Shown here in pieces: positions 30,130-38,934 of a DNA stretch of 64,000 bases; position 1 is the stretch's first letter; the number at the start of each line of letters is the position of its first letter. A program made the translations under genes and the position numbers. The notes below the pieces were generated by a model. That model worked only from the letters and a program-made list of their open reading frames with translations, did not search any database and was not told the DNA's origin. The stretch spans positions 1 to 64,000 of IMG/VR virus record IMGVR_UViG_3300008107_000029. One strand, 5' to 3'. The stretch comes from a virus.

Positions 30130-31252
30130 CTTTGTTCTCCTTCTTCTTAAAAACAGGGTTTACTATTGGCAGGTGCTTTGCCTTCTTTGTCTTTCTTTGT
30201 TCAAGATCTATGCCTGCATACTTTAAATATCCTTTAAATGTTCTTGGAAGGTATCCAAATTCGTCATTACTTGCAGTAATCAATGAGTTTATTCTTTCTG
30301 ACTCCATTGCTAATCTTTCTTTATATGAGTACCAACGCTTATAAGGGTATTTTTTGGTCTCTGTAAAGTAATCTCTACCACCAGCATCATTGATAATAGA
30401 AGGATCTTCAGTCCTAAAAGACAAGTCTCCTAAGTCTTTTTCTTCTACAAACGTAACAGTTCCAGCGTATCTATGATATACATATGGGGTTGAACTATGA
30501 CAAAACTCATACCCCCTCATATACGCAAGGGCTGATTGATATAGTTCTTCTCCCCAAAATATTAAGTCTTCATTTAAGCATGTACGATAACTGTTTACCC
30601 AGATAGGCCCATCAGTAAACATATTGTGTGCACAAATTTTAATTGCTGGAAGCCACCTGTTTTCTATCCAGCCATGAGAATGGTGTCTTTGTTCACCTGG
30701 ATATATTGTATGATCCCATCCTACTGGAAAGTGTGGGCTTCTTCTATCGTCATAAAGCCAAAAAGCATATTTGTTTTCATTCCTTGTAGTAAAGACTTCA
30801 TCGCCATCTTCTCCTGTTTCAACATCAAATCCAGGAGCATAGTTTCCTAGCAAGACACGCTCTCCAAAATATGTCTTACAGTCTTCAAACTCATTGATTA
30901 TATCTACATCCCAATCTTTTCTAAATCTCATGTGGGAATCAATTTGAAAGAAGTAATCCTCGTTGTTGTAATATTGTAATGCGTTTAGCCTACCTCTTCC
31001 TACACCAAAGAAGTCTGCGTGTTTAAAAAATCCTGATTTGTAATTTCCCTCTGGTGGATCAAAATCTAAAACCCAAAACTTTTTATATTCTGGGTCTGTT
31101 AACTGATCTAAGTCAGAAAGATATATAGGGCTACCAACGTAAACCCTTTCTGGATACTTTGCATTTTTAAATAAATGTTTTATTGTTGCAGCATAATCGT
31201 AGTCTTCCATTGTAGGAACCGAAACAAAGATAGTTTTTAAATTACGATCCAT
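30113..31252 (-). CDS. GT60-like (GlcNAc transferase family) glycosyltransferase
   Basis: 379 aa from ATG 31252 (TAATG overlap with the upstream stop); 31276 is an earlier option. It begins with KTIFVSVPTMEDYDYAATIKHLF, then GRGRLNALQYY and the hallmark QIDSHMRFRKDWD, the metal-binding motif of the GT-A family that includes Skp1 hydroxyproline GlcNAc-transferase. A later NYAPGFD and HSHGW fit the sugar pocket. It likely attaches a sugar from a nucleotide donor to a protein side chain. A second member is at 35869-37140, and each is adjacent to a DUF6065-like gene. Confidence 0.75.
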   Translation of the reverse strand: MDRNLKTIFVSVPTMEDYDYAATIKHLFKNAKYPERVYVGSPIYLSDLDQLTDPEYKKFWVLDFDPPEGNYKSGFFKHADFFGVGRGRLNALQYYNNEDYFFQIDSHMRFRKDWDVDIINEFEDCKTYFGERVLLGNYAPGFDVETGEDGDEVFTTRNENKYAFWLYDDRRSPHFPVGWDHTIYPGEQRHHSHGWIENRWLPAIKICAHNMFTDGPIWVNSYRTCLNEDLIFWGEELYQSALAYMRGYEFCHSSTPYVYHRYAGTVTFVEEKDLGDLSFRTEDPSIINDAGGRDYFTETKKYPYKRWYSYKERLAMESERINSLITASNDEFGYLPRTFKGYLKYAGIDLEQRKTKKAKHLPIVNPVFKKKENKDEAKN

Positions 31253-31989
31253 TACATGTATTCTTTTTTCTGCCACATTTCTTTTTTATAGCCACTGGAA
31301 AGATGTCTTCTTACCTTCATGTTTAGTAGTTCGTATTCATCTTTTCCCATAGCCCTTGGCTCTGTAGCCATCCAAGATTCACGCTTAAAAGGAATGATTT
31401 GCATCATTGGTGTTCCCATTGGAATAACCCCCTCAAATCCCTTTTTAATAAAAAATGGGTGGTTCCCTGTCGCATACCAGTGATCAGTATCCATCACGCC
31501 AGAAACTGTATGAATTGGAAGGTCATCTCTGTTTAGTGGGTGTGTGTACAAAGTACTGTAGCCAGGTGGAGTCTTTGCTTCCCAGTGTGTAAGCCAAGTA
31601 AACTCACAGTCATAGTACTCATCTGGAATAGGCATAGATGTTTTATTTGATGGACCTCTAGTATTAACTATGTTAAAAGATGGGTGTGAACTAATCTTTA
31701 CACTTGCTCCATTAAAAGAACTCTCTACATAAATATCACAAGGGGTTGTCATAATATATCCCATAGTAAACGCATCAAAGAACGGCATACACTGTTTTAG
31801 TGTTGAGTTAGCACTGCCAAATCTATCATCCCACTCTGCTGTTTTTGAGTGATGAGAAGGTATATTTTTATACCAATCTGGAATTAAAGTTCTTGCTGGC
31901 TTAGGGGCCTCACAAGATTGTAAGATTATCTCATCCCTAGCAACAAAAGTAATGTCCTGATAGGGCCTAAACTTTTTCTTCTTAAACAT
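31252..31989 (-). CDS. DUF6065-like protein (paralogue 1)
   Basis: 245 aa. Family signature: DWYKNIP near the start, CMPFFDAFTMGYIM, TPPGYSTLYTHP, GVMDTDHW and MGTPMMQIIPFKRESW. Two relatives lie at 35178-35879 and 57288-58043. The GY-x-L, D-T-D and G-x-P-x-x-x-x-P pattern recalls DUF6065, possibly a double-stranded beta helix. The start follows FmdB-like gene 32002. Catalytic role unknown; its pairing with GT60-like genes suggests work on the same substrate. Confidence 0.6.
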   Translation of the reverse strand: MFKKKKFRPYQDITFVARDEIILQSCEAPKPARTLIPDWYKNIPSHHSKTAEWDDRFGSANSTLKQCMPFFDAFTMGYIMTTPCDIYVESSFNGASVKISSHPSFNIVNTRGPSNKTSMPIPDEYYDCEFTWLTHWEAKTPPGYSTLYTHPLNRDDLPIHTVSGVMDTDHWYATGNHPFFIKKGFEGVIPMGTPMMQIIPFKRESWMATEPRAMGKDEYELLNMKVRRHLSSGYKKEMWQKKEYM

Positions 31990-32001
31990 TGTCTACCTTT
32001 T

Positions 32002-32196
32002 CTATTTGTTTTTTGCTGAATCTGTTTTGTAAAATCCTGAGCCTTTAAATTGTATTGCAAATGATGAATAAGATCTAATCATATCTGCTTCACATTCAAC
32101 ACAAGTATATCCTGGATCTTCATCTTTAATTGATCTATGCACTGACATTATAGCGTGTGCATCATCTTCAGAGCATTTGTATTCATATACGGGCAT
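32002..32196 (-). CDS. FmdB-type zinc ribbon
   Basis: 64 aa beginning MPVYEYKC, with a later CVEC and a terminal FKGSGFYKTD, all standard for the FmdB family of putative regulatory proteins. The usual first CxxC is present only as a single Cys followed by Asp/His, so metal binding may be altered. TAATG overlap with the proteasome-like gene. Confidence 0.8.
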   Translation of the reverse strand: MPVYEYKCSEDDAHAIMSVHRSIKDEDPGYTCVECEADMIRSYSSFAIQFKGSGFYKTDSAKNK

Positions 32197-32825
32197 TACT
32201 TTTCCACCGTGCCAGTCCCAACACCCTTACGATACATCTTAACCTCCCCTGAAGGAAATGACTTGTAGGCCATTACTGGTGCTCCACAATAGGTGTCGTG
32301 TTTAATTGCAGCCTCAACTGCCCATGCTGCATGCTGGTCATGCTTCTTTACCCAATCTGGATCTTTCCAGCCGTGTGCTAGATATCCCATTGCCAACTCT
32401 GTTCCAGAACCAATTACAGAATAATCTCTGTTGACTGAAACTCCAAGTGTCTCACTGACAGTGAAAGACTTTCCGTGTGTTACTAAAGTAAAGTATGAGT
32501 CGTCTGGTATTCCAGCCACTCCATTTTCTGTTTTTAATGATTGCTCATCTGACATTGCATCTCTGATTAATGGTACAACCTTTGTAACCATAAATTTCAT
32601 TGCCTCGTTGTAGTCATCAAGGTTTACTGTCTTGGGTACAACTGGATACTTAATTCCAAACTGTACTACATCGCAAACTCTATCTGCTCCTGCAGCACCA
32701 ATAAGCCAAGTGCCTTGTTGAACAATTTTATTTGTAGGTGTGGCTTTAATGTTATCCCAAGTAATACCAGAATCAGATGCCAATACTGCATACTGTGAAC
32801 TAACGGTTGAGACTATACAGGTCAT
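32196..32825 (-). CDS. Proteasome-beta-like Ntn hydrolase
   Basis: 209 aa. After removal of Met the chain begins with Thr1, and Asp17 (VLASDSGIT) and Lys32 fall at the positions of the proteasome catalytic triad. A GSG motif (VIGSGTELA) and a GAPV segment also match, and the length is that of beta/HslV subunits. It would be a threonine peptidase, probably self-assembling. It sits between IMPDH/GMPR and FmdB-like genes with 4- and 1-nt overlaps. The natural target is unknown. Confidence 0.75.
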   Translation of the reverse strand: MTCIVSTVSSQYAVLASDSGITWDNIKATPTNKIVQQGTWLIGAAGADRVCDVVQFGIKYPVVPKTVNLDDYNEAMKFMVTKVVPLIRDAMSDEQSLKTENGVAGIPDDSYFTLVTHGKSFTVSETLGVSVNRDYSVIGSGTELAMGYLAHGWKDPDWVKKHDQHAAWAVEAAIKHDTYCGAPVMAYKSFPSGEVKMYRKGVGTGTVEK

Positions 32826-33856
32826 GCTGATCCCCTTGCGTGTGGTTTGGATTCGTTTAAACTTGCTATAGATACTGTATCATATTCGGAGTCTTCTTGC
32901 AAATCTGACAGGCTGTGAGATCCAGAATAAGAACACCCTGAGCCTAGGCCTAATCTAAATTTATTTAGACTATCTTCAACTGCCCCCTTGTATGGTACCT
33001 TAGTAGATATACCCTCAGAACCTGCAGAATAGCCTCTCCAGGCCTCCTGAGCCTCACTTGAAGCCATCCCACGGAAAGACTTAAAGCCATCAATAATGTC
33101 TCCTGGAGCCTCGTCGTGTCCTGCCAAAGCAGATCCTAGCATAACTGCAGATGCCCCTGCTGCAAAAGACTTAACCATATCTCCTGAGTTCCTAATTCCA
33201 CCATCTGCAATGATTCCCAGATTAGATACTGATTCATCATTAAAGCAATCTAAGATGGACTGTAGGGTTGGCCTTCCGTGCCCAGTTACAATCCTAGTAG
33301 TGCAGGCTGCACCACCACCAATTCCAACACGAACAGAGTCTGCACCCATCTGCAATAGCATCTTGTATCCTTCTGCTGTTGAAACATTGCCAGCCATAAT
33401 GTGTGTAGCAGGATTTAAAACTGCTCTCAATTTCTTTACGGCTTCTAGTGCATAATCACTGTGACCATTTGCTGTATCAACACATATTACTTTTGCTCCA
33501 GCCTCTTCTAATTCTAAGGCGTGTGACTCATAGTATCCAGTAGCAGCAACTGCTGCACCAACTACAAATCCCATTTCGGAAACAAGTTTAACTTGTCTTA
33601 CCTGCTCTACCTCATCCATATACCTATGGATTATACCTAGACCACCAAGCCTAGACATATGAGAAGCCATCTCCCATTCAGTAACAGTGTCCATAGGTGC
33701 AGAGATAATTGGAGTAGACAATGTGATCTGTGCTTCTGGCCTAACTCCAATAGTCATAGATAGGTCTACGTCTGATCTACTTTTAACACCTGACTGTTGT
33801 GGCACCAAAAGAATATCATCAAAGCATAGTGCCTTAACGTTGTTATACTTTCTCAT
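32822..33856 (-). CDS. IMP dehydrogenase / GMP reductase family enzyme
   Basis: 344 aa TIM barrel without the CBS insertion. FDDILLVP at ~12, SAPMDTVTE at ~52, catalytic Cys185 in ACTTR, FRGMASSEAQ and a VPYKGAVEDSL flap. The CSYSG near the C terminus looks like GMP reductase, while the final ESKPHARG resembles the end of actinobacterial IMPDH, so the reaction direction is open. Either would shift guanine/adenine nucleotide supply during DNA synthesis. Confidence 0.85.
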   Translation of the reverse strand: MRKYNNVKALCFDDILLVPQQSGVKSRSDVDLSMTIGVRPEAQITLSTPIISAPMDTVTEWEMASHMSRLGGLGIIHRYMDEVEQVRQVKLVSEMGFVVGAAVAATGYYESHALELEEAGAKVICVDTANGHSDYALEAVKKLRAVLNPATHIMAGNVSTAEGYKMLLQMGADSVRVGIGGGAACTTRIVTGHGRPTLQSILDCFNDESVSNLGIIADGGIRNSGDMVKSFAAGASAVMLGSALAGHDEAPGDIIDGFKSFRGMASSEAQEAWRGYSAGSEGISTKVPYKGAVEDSLNKFRLGLGSGCSYSGSHSLSDLQEDSEYDTVSIASLNESKPHARGSA

Positions 33857-34051
33857 TTACTCGCCGTCTACTTCGTAAGGGAATCCTAAGTCTTCCAGTT
33901 CATTATATTCTTCAATAATTAACATCTCTTTATAATAGATGCCATCTTTAATCCATTCAATGGTTGAAGCGTGAACGCCCTCACTAATTAGATTACCAAC
34001 AACTTCTTCGTCTATGATCCAAACTGGTCTAGATAGTTCAATGTCTTTCAT
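33857..34051 (-). CDS. Hypothetical small protein
   Basis: 64 aa, acidic. Begins with a strand pattern (RPVWIIDEEVVGNLI) and ends directly before the IMPDH/GMPR start. Coupled by ATGA to the gene upstream. Confidence 0.6.
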   Translation of the reverse strand: MKDIELSRPVWIIDEEVVGNLISEGVHASTIEWIKDGIYYKEMLIIEEYNELEDLGFPYEVDGE

Positions 34052-34305
34052 TTTTTACCCCTTGGTGGATCTCCTGCTTTGCCGTCAAAATGACACTTGA
34101 CACCAAAACTTTCAATGATCTTTCTAAGCATCTGCATATACTCCATGAGGCCTACTTGTCGTTGTTCACTCATAGCCATAACCTGATTTTCATAAGTTCT
34201 AAGTCCTATGTAGTCTGGGTATTCAACAAAATCTATCACCACGCCATAAGGTGGTTTTAAATCTCGAACAGCCTTTCGCATCTCTGGAGTGAACTTCGTA
34301 GCCAT
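34048..34305 (-). CDS. Hypothetical small protein
   Basis: 85 aa: VRDLKPPYGVVIDFVEYPDYIGLR then an amphipathic helix with EYMQMLRKIIESFGV. Widespread style in phage operons. ATGA overlap with the next gene. Confidence 0.6.
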   Translation of the reverse strand: MATKFTPEMRKAVRDLKPPYGVVIDFVEYPDYIGLRTYENQVMAMSEQRQVGLMEYMQMLRKIIESFGVKCHFDGKAGDPPRGKK

Positions 34306-34308
34306 TTC

Positions 34309-34593
34309 TTATCCTATCTTCTCGATTATCTTATTCCATGTCTCTGAAGTTTTATGGGCATTCTTCATATTATCTGGCTTTCCATCTGCCAAATAAACTC
34401 CACCCCAAACTCCCCAGGACATAGTGTTAGTTCCATATTCAAAGCACTGCTTTATAACAGGGCAGTTAATACAAATCTTATCTGTAGAGGCAGCAACTTC
34501 TTTGTCTTCCTCATATTTATCAAAGAATTCATTTACTTCAAGGTCCTGACAAATTCCTCGAACTTGCCAATTAGTCTCTTCGAATAGATTCAT
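34309..34593 (-). CDS. WhiB-family iron-sulfur regulator
   Basis: 94 aa from ATG 34593. Four Cys (15, 41, 44, 50; C-x25-C-x2-C-x5-C) and the WGVWGG turn at 60-65 are the WhiB signature. The protein holds a [4Fe-4S] cluster and, in actinobacteria, binds the principal sigma factor to change transcription. Phage versions can also block or replace host WhiB functions. The C-terminal basic part is short. Longer starts at 34626 or 34668 overlap the preceding gene more. Presence of WhiB is strong evidence for an actinobacterial host. Confidence 0.9.
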   Translation of the reverse strand: MNLFEETNWQVRGICQDLEVNEFFDKYEEDKEVAASTDKICINCPVIKQCFEYGTNTMSWGVWGGVYLADGKPDNMKNAHKTSETWNKIIEKIG

Positions 34594-34786
34594 TAGGAAG
34601 GTTCCATCCGTCCTTTGTGGGGACATATCTATTCGCAAAGCCCCATACGCCCTTGTAACGCATTCCATCTTTGCTAAACTCTGCAGCCTTGCTTCTCTTA
34701 AACTTTACAATTGTCCAGCCGTCCCAATGTAGGTCCTTAGACTTTGCAACGATTGCTTCTGCTTGTTCTAACTTGTTAATCTTCAT
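34571..34786 (-). CDS. Hypothetical small protein
   Basis: 71 aa from ATG 34786 with aaggagagaa before it. Helix (KLEQAEAIVAKSKDLHWDGW), then a compact beta part (GMRYKGVWGFANRYVPTKDG). Overlaps the WhiB gene start by 23 nt. Confidence 0.6.
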   Translation of the reverse strand: MKINKLEQAEAIVAKSKDLHWDGWTIVKFKRSKAAEFSKDGMRYKGVWGFANRYVPTKDGWNLPNESIRRD

Positions 34787-34800
34787 TTCTCTCCTTGTGA

Positions 34801-35163
34801 TCATTTATAGATCCTTGTAGGTATTTCCATATTTTCAGCCTTACTCATAATAGGGTCAAAATACGGATTGTACTCTTTAGCACTAAAATATAATACCATT
34901 TCTACAGGACCTTTGTCAAGTTCATCTAGGAAGAGTTGTTTGGGCACACGATGATACTTTATTTTGATTTTCTTTTGCTTAAAGTAAGCCGAAGTCCTAT
35001 TGCAATACTCTGCAGTAAAATCATTTAACATGTGAGGGCCACCACACCAGATGTCGATCCTGTTGTCCTCAGAATTCTTATACGTTTCAATGGCAACTGT
35101 CAGCCCACGCATAAAGTCTGCGTAACTGTTAAAGTCGTCGTGTGCGTATGCATAAATAATCAT
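34801..35163 (-). CDS. Hypothetical protein, leaderless
   Basis: 120 aa, alpha/beta (MIIYAYAHDDFNSYADFMRG ... RIDIWCGGPHML). A Rossmann-like start and CGGPH turn suggest a nucleotide- or sugar-related enzyme fold, without further proof. TATACT (plus 35170-35175) 6 nt before the ATG, so a promoter begins here inside the long minus operon. Confidence 0.6.
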   Translation of the reverse strand: MIIYAYAHDDFNSYADFMRGLTVAIETYKNSEDNRIDIWCGGPHMLNDFTAEYCNRTSAYFKQKKIKIKYHRVPKQLFLDELDKGPVEMVLYFSAKEYNPYFDPIMSKAENMEIPTRIYK

Positions 35164-35177
35164 TGTCGTAGTATACC

Positions 35178-35879
35178 CTATCTATATTCTTTTCTATTCC
35201 ACCATAGATTTTTATATCTATTGACGAAAGATGTGTTGTGCTTATTAAGCATTGTTTGTTGATAACCTCTGCTTTCATCTACTGAGTACTCAGCAGTAAA
35301 CGAATCTCTTTTAAATGGCACAACGTGACATATTGGAGTTCCGTAAGGGATTACACCAGCGAAATCTTTTCTGATGTGAAAAGGAAAGTTAATGACTAAA
35401 GGAAATCTGTCAGTGTCTACAAACCCTGGAATGATCTTAAATGGAAGATCTTCACGATGTGGTGGTTGAAAAAACATTGTACTGTAACCATCTGGGGTAG
35501 TAATTCTCCAAGGATTAATAAACTTTAAAACAGTATCTTCATAACCATACGGCACTGGATATCCAATTACCTGATCGTCTGTATGTCCCTCTACTGCTTT
35601 AGTGTCGTAATCCATAGACCAGGAAACATCTACGTTACCATGCCCATCTCTTTTAACCAAGATGTCCGTCCATGTTTTTATTACATAGCCAGTAGACAAT
35701 GAATCCAAAATAGGAACACATTTTTTCATAGTAGCGTTCATTCCATCAAACTTACCACCGATGTAAGTATCCATAGACTTATACCAATCTGGAAGGTTCT
35801 TATTGGCAGGCTCTGGTTTTGGTGCAGCCTCAGACAACAGTGGATCAATTAAAGAAAATTGTATTTTTTTACTTGACAT
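35178..35879 (-). CDS. DUF6065-like protein (paralogue 2)
   Basis: 233 aa, same framework as 31252-31989: LPDWYKSM, KCVPILDSLSTGYVI, TPDGYSTMFFQPP, GFVDTDRF, YGTPICHVVPFKRDSF. Start overlaps the end of the GT60-like gene by 11 nt. Probably acts with that enzyme, since the other GT60-like gene also has such a neighbour. Confidence 0.6.
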   Translation of the reverse strand: MSSKKIQFSLIDPLLSEAAPKPEPANKNLPDWYKSMDTYIGGKFDGMNATMKKCVPILDSLSTGYVIKTWTDILVKRDGHGNVDVSWSMDYDTKAVEGHTDDQVIGYPVPYGYEDTVLKFINPWRITTPDGYSTMFFQPPHREDLPFKIIPGFVDTDRFPLVINFPFHIRKDFAGVIPYGTPICHVVPFKRDSFTAEYSVDESRGYQQTMLNKHNTSFVNRYKNLWWNRKEYR

Positions 35880-37140
35880 ACCTTTTATTCCAATGCAAAG
35901 AGTTTTCTTGTGTAGAAAATGAGTACATTGAAATCATCGAGTTAATTAAATTAACAAGACTATTTTTTGACCTATGTGTCTTTGTCTTAAAGACTAGACC
36001 TTCCCAATCTATACCAAAGAAAGTATTAAAATCAAAGATTAATTTTTCATCTTTTGAATCAATAAAAGAATCTACAATCTCTTTAATTTCTTTATAAGAT
36101 TCGGTATCTTTAAAGTTTGAATCTTCATATACCTTTGTTTCTTCCCAGTCAATGCCCGTCCTTGTAAGGAACAGCCTTGATCCATAGTGCTTATAGATGG
36201 GTGTCCATCTCATACTGTAGAAAGAAAAACCTTCTTTAAAAAACTTTAAAGTAGTTTTAAAGTTGTCTTCATGAATTGATAAAGTCTTTTCCGATGCTTT
36301 ATTAATTCTATTAATATCTTTGGCTTTGCCAAACAAAAAGTATAAAGATAAAGCATTTGTTTTTGCTATAACTTCATTCTCTTTAAACTTAAGTCCATAG
36401 TACAATGGGAATCCATTATCAAATAAAAAGTCTTTGTGCATTTGTAATTCATCATAGAATTCATCTAACTCTTCATCTTTTTGGATTCCTTCTGTGCTGT
36501 CTAGAAATCTAACCATAGTAGAGTTTTCCATAATGCCAGAACTTGGATACCTTGCACCGTCATACTCTTCTCTTTGTAGAGTAGTCATTTCTTTATGATT
36601 CATGTAAAACTTAAAACCTTCTGTTTCGTTGTCATGTGGCAGATAGGCTCTTGGAAATGCAGTAAGCAAAACCTTTGAATCAAACTCAGCAAGTGACTGA
36701 TATTGTTTAAGTAGAACAATGTCCCAGTCTGGATCAAAACGCATATCAGATCCTATAGTCATGAAGTATGTTTCATTATTGTATTTAGAGTCTGTAAACA
36801 TTCTTAGTTTGCCATAGGTATCATAGATATAGTTTTTTTCTTTGCCGTCCAAAGCAACATAAGAAGTAGGAACGTATGAAATTCTTAAATTTGGATGATT
36901 GATTGGTGGCTCTAGACCTATATAGTTTTGAAATCCATGACCAACTATTCCTATAGTACAACTAACAAATAGGTTTCCTGGATCTCTTGCATTGTTATAT
37001 AAACTTTCAATAGTGTCATAAACACCTTCGTTTTCTCCAATAATGCTTACAAAGATAGAAGAAGTTTTTCTTTCGTCAACTAAGTATTCAGGGTCAAAGT
37101 TTGTTCCCTCAAATGAGTTTGTTCTGGTTGCTATGTTCAT
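35869..37140 (-). CDS. GT60-like (GlcNAc transferase family) glycosyltransferase
   Basis: 423 aa. TSSIFVSIIGENEGVYDTIESLYNNARDPG at the start, then TIGSDMRFDPDWD as metal-binding centre, matching the family form QIDSHMRF. A later FDNGFPLYYG and HYGSRLFLTR complete the fold. Immediately downstream of three dioxygenase-like genes and overlapping the last. Family knowledge: Skp1 GlcNAc-transferase (GT60) glycosylates hydroxyproline made by a prolyl hydroxylase; the same pairing here is suggestive. Confidence 0.72.
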   Translation of the reverse strand: MNIATRTNSFEGTNFDPEYLVDERKTSSIFVSIIGENEGVYDTIESLYNNARDPGNLFVSCTIGIVGHGFQNYIGLEPPINHPNLRISYVPTSYVALDGKEKNYIYDTYGKLRMFTDSKYNNETYFMTIGSDMRFDPDWDIVLLKQYQSLAEFDSKVLLTAFPRAYLPHDNETEGFKFYMNHKEMTTLQREEYDGARYPSSGIMENSTMVRFLDSTEGIQKDEELDEFYDELQMHKDFLFDNGFPLYYGLKFKENEVIAKTNALSLYFLFGKAKDINRINKASEKTLSIHEDNFKTTLKFFKEGFSFYSMRWTPIYKHYGSRLFLTRTGIDWEETKVYEDSNFKDTESYKEIKEIVDSFIDSKDEKLIFDFNTFFGIDWEGLVFKTKTHRSKNSLVNLINSMISMYSFSTQENSLHWNKRYVK

Positions 37141-37661
37141 TATCTAGTCTTTTCTTTGTAGTTAAAATACCAATGGTCTGGCTCTGCATAATGTAAGAAG
37201 AGCATTAATACTTTATTTCCTGGTGTAAAAGGTGGTCTGCCATGAAATTGATCTTCACCGTACATTGCAATAGCCTGATTGGCTTTAAGAACATAGTCTT
37301 TACCTTCAATAGTAACAGGCCAAGGTTCTTTTGAATACAGGCAAACGTCGTAACTATAGGTGCATGCATTGCTATCATAGTGAAATGGCAAAGACGATTT
37401 GTCGTTTTCGTATAGAGCAACGGTAGCATAAGTTGGTAGCAATGTCTCACTCCCAAAATCTTTTCTTGCTTTGTCAATGTTAGTTATGAGTATATTGGTT
37501 ATATAAGGAGAATTATGAAACCATCTATTCATATTATCATTTGACCAAAGCCACTCTTGGTTAAAATTAAATGTATTAATCTTGTTTATAATAGAAGTAT
37601 AATCTGATTGCTTGAAAAAATTATCAACAATCCAAGGATCTTTAACCTTACTGTTGACCAC
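37140..37661 (-). CDS. 2-oxoglutarate/Fe(II) dioxygenase-like protein
   Basis: 173 aa. Metal triad H94-x-D96 (PFHYDSN) and H140 (QFHGRPPF), inside a double-stranded beta helix, with Lys150 or a nearby basic residue for oxoglutarate. Small, cupin-like, with KDYVLKANQAIAMY forming the back sheet. Likely hydroxylates a side chain or small substrate. Overlaps the gene before by 14 nt. Confidence 0.75.
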   Translation of the reverse strand: MVNSKVKDPWIVDNFFKQSDYTSIINKINTFNFNQEWLWSNDNMNRWFHNSPYITNILITNIDKARKDFGSETLLPTYATVALYENDKSSLPFHYDSNACTYSYDVCLYSKEPWPVTIEGKDYVLKANQAIAMYGEDQFHGRPPFTPGNKVLMLFLHYAEPDHWYFNYKEKTR

Positions 37662-38313
37662 TGAACCTGTTTCCTTCCAATAAAAATTCAGTTCCAGGCT
37701 CTCCTAACCACGTTACAACAGCATATTTAGTTCCAGAAATTACTGGCTTTGCTTGATGTAGGTATGCATAGTCTGAAGGGAACAAAGCAATAGAAGGTGT
37801 TTGTGGATGAATATTTACATCGTGATGTACAAAATAGGTAGAACCGCCTTCATACTCACTTGGATTTAAATACATTACTGCTGAAAGAGTTCTGTATTCA
37901 TGTCCTGGTCCTCTATCGCAATGTGCTTTGTATTGTTTTCCTGGACCGTACTTTAAAAGTTGTAGGCCTTCGTCAAATGCAATATGTAAATCAAATGAGT
38001 CACAATAGTCTCTAACGCTTGCTCCAAGTCTGTCTCTAATTAATTCTGTTGCCGTTTGCATATCTTTTGCAGTCTTAGAAACAATGTCACAAGAGTCAAT
38101 TGCCATCACTTGGTTTGACCTTACAGTACCACCGTCGTGTCCCTGACCTACTTTTGCACCCTGAAAAGATACTTGACTTGTTACGTCTTGATCTATTGCT
38201 TCGTATGCTGCAATAATTTCTGCAGCCTGCTCTTTAGTAAAGATGTCATTGTATATTGCAATGGCTCCACCAAAAATATCCTTGGTTACTTCCTTTGGCA
38301 TATCTTTAATCAT
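37648..38313 (-). CDS. Prolyl-4-hydroxylase-like dioxygenase
   Basis: 221 aa. All landmark residues are present: H131-x-D133 (YKAHCDRG), H186 (AYLHQAKPV) and K196 (GTKYAVVTW) for Fe(II) and oxoglutarate binding; the GGSTYF strand and YGPGKQY entry also match P4Hc domains. It hydroxylates protein prolines or a similar residue using O2. Second of three tandem dioxygenase-type genes, upstream of the GT60-like enzyme and downstream of the collagen-like fibre gene. Confidence 0.85.
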   Translation of the reverse strand: MIKDMPKEVTKDIFGGAIAIYNDIFTKEQAAEIIAAYEAIDQDVTSQVSFQGAKVGQGHDGGTVRSNQVMAIDSCDIVSKTAKDMQTATELIRDRLGASVRDYCDSFDLHIAFDEGLQLLKYGPGKQYKAHCDRGPGHEYRTLSAVMYLNPSEYEGGSTYFVHHDVNIHPQTPSIALFPSDYAYLHQAKPVISGTKYAVVTWLGEPGTEFLLEGNRFSGQQ

Positions 38314-38322
38314 TTTATTCCC

Positions 38323-38934
38323 TTATCTCATATAGGATAGGGAGATTGTCCCTATGCCTTTTTCTTTCTCGTACAACTCTGAATCAATATCTTTACCACC
38401 GTGAAAAGCAGTAAAGAGACTTAATCTATAATGACTCAGGACTGGGTTGACTGAGTGCGTATACATAAAGTCTGCTGGTAATAATAATATTGTACCACCT
38501 TTAGGTTTGTATATCAAGTCTTCAAACTGATCAAATTTAATACTTCCACCCTCGTAATCGTCATTAAGAAAAACATAGCATGCTATCTTTCTTGTAAATG
38601 GAAGATAATCTATTTTATCATTGATAGAAGAAGATGCATTTAGGTTAATATTTTGAATTCCAGATCCTGGATTCATTACAAAAAATTGATACTTTTCTTG
38701 CCATTGTAGGGTATGAATAGACTCTTTGTATAAATCACAATAAGAAACCAAGCACTCTAGCACAGTCTTTTGAAGTTTTTCTAATTTGTAATTAATTTTT
38801 TTATCGGAGGATATGATTCTATTAGACTTTAATTCAAGTGGAGCCAGTCCATCTTCACCAATAATTAAATCTTCAACGGGAAATTCTACAATTCCTGGGG
38901 CAAGAATGTTATACTTCAAATCTTGGTGCCTCAA
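38323..38934 (-). CDS. Degenerate dioxygenase-like protein
   Basis: 203 aa with the P4H-like fold (CYVFLNDDYEGGSIKF, then LLPADFMYTHSVNPV with H160 and R170 in YRLSL). The usual H-x-D before it is not found; the matching segment reads GIQNINLNAS. Iron binding would be poor, so it may be a pseudoenzyme or a substrate-binding partner of the active enzymes downstream. Overlaps the previous gene by 26 nt. Confidence 0.7.
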   Translation of the reverse strand: MRHQDLKYNILAPGIVEFPVEDLIIGEDGLAPLELKSNRIISSDKKINYKLEKLQKTVLECLVSYCDLYKESIHTLQWQEKYQFFVMNPGSGIQNINLNASSSINDKIDYLPFTRKIACYVFLNDDYEGGSIKFDQFEDLIYKPKGGTILLLPADFMYTHSVNPVLSHYRLSLFTAFHGGKDIDSELYEKEKGIGTISLSYMR

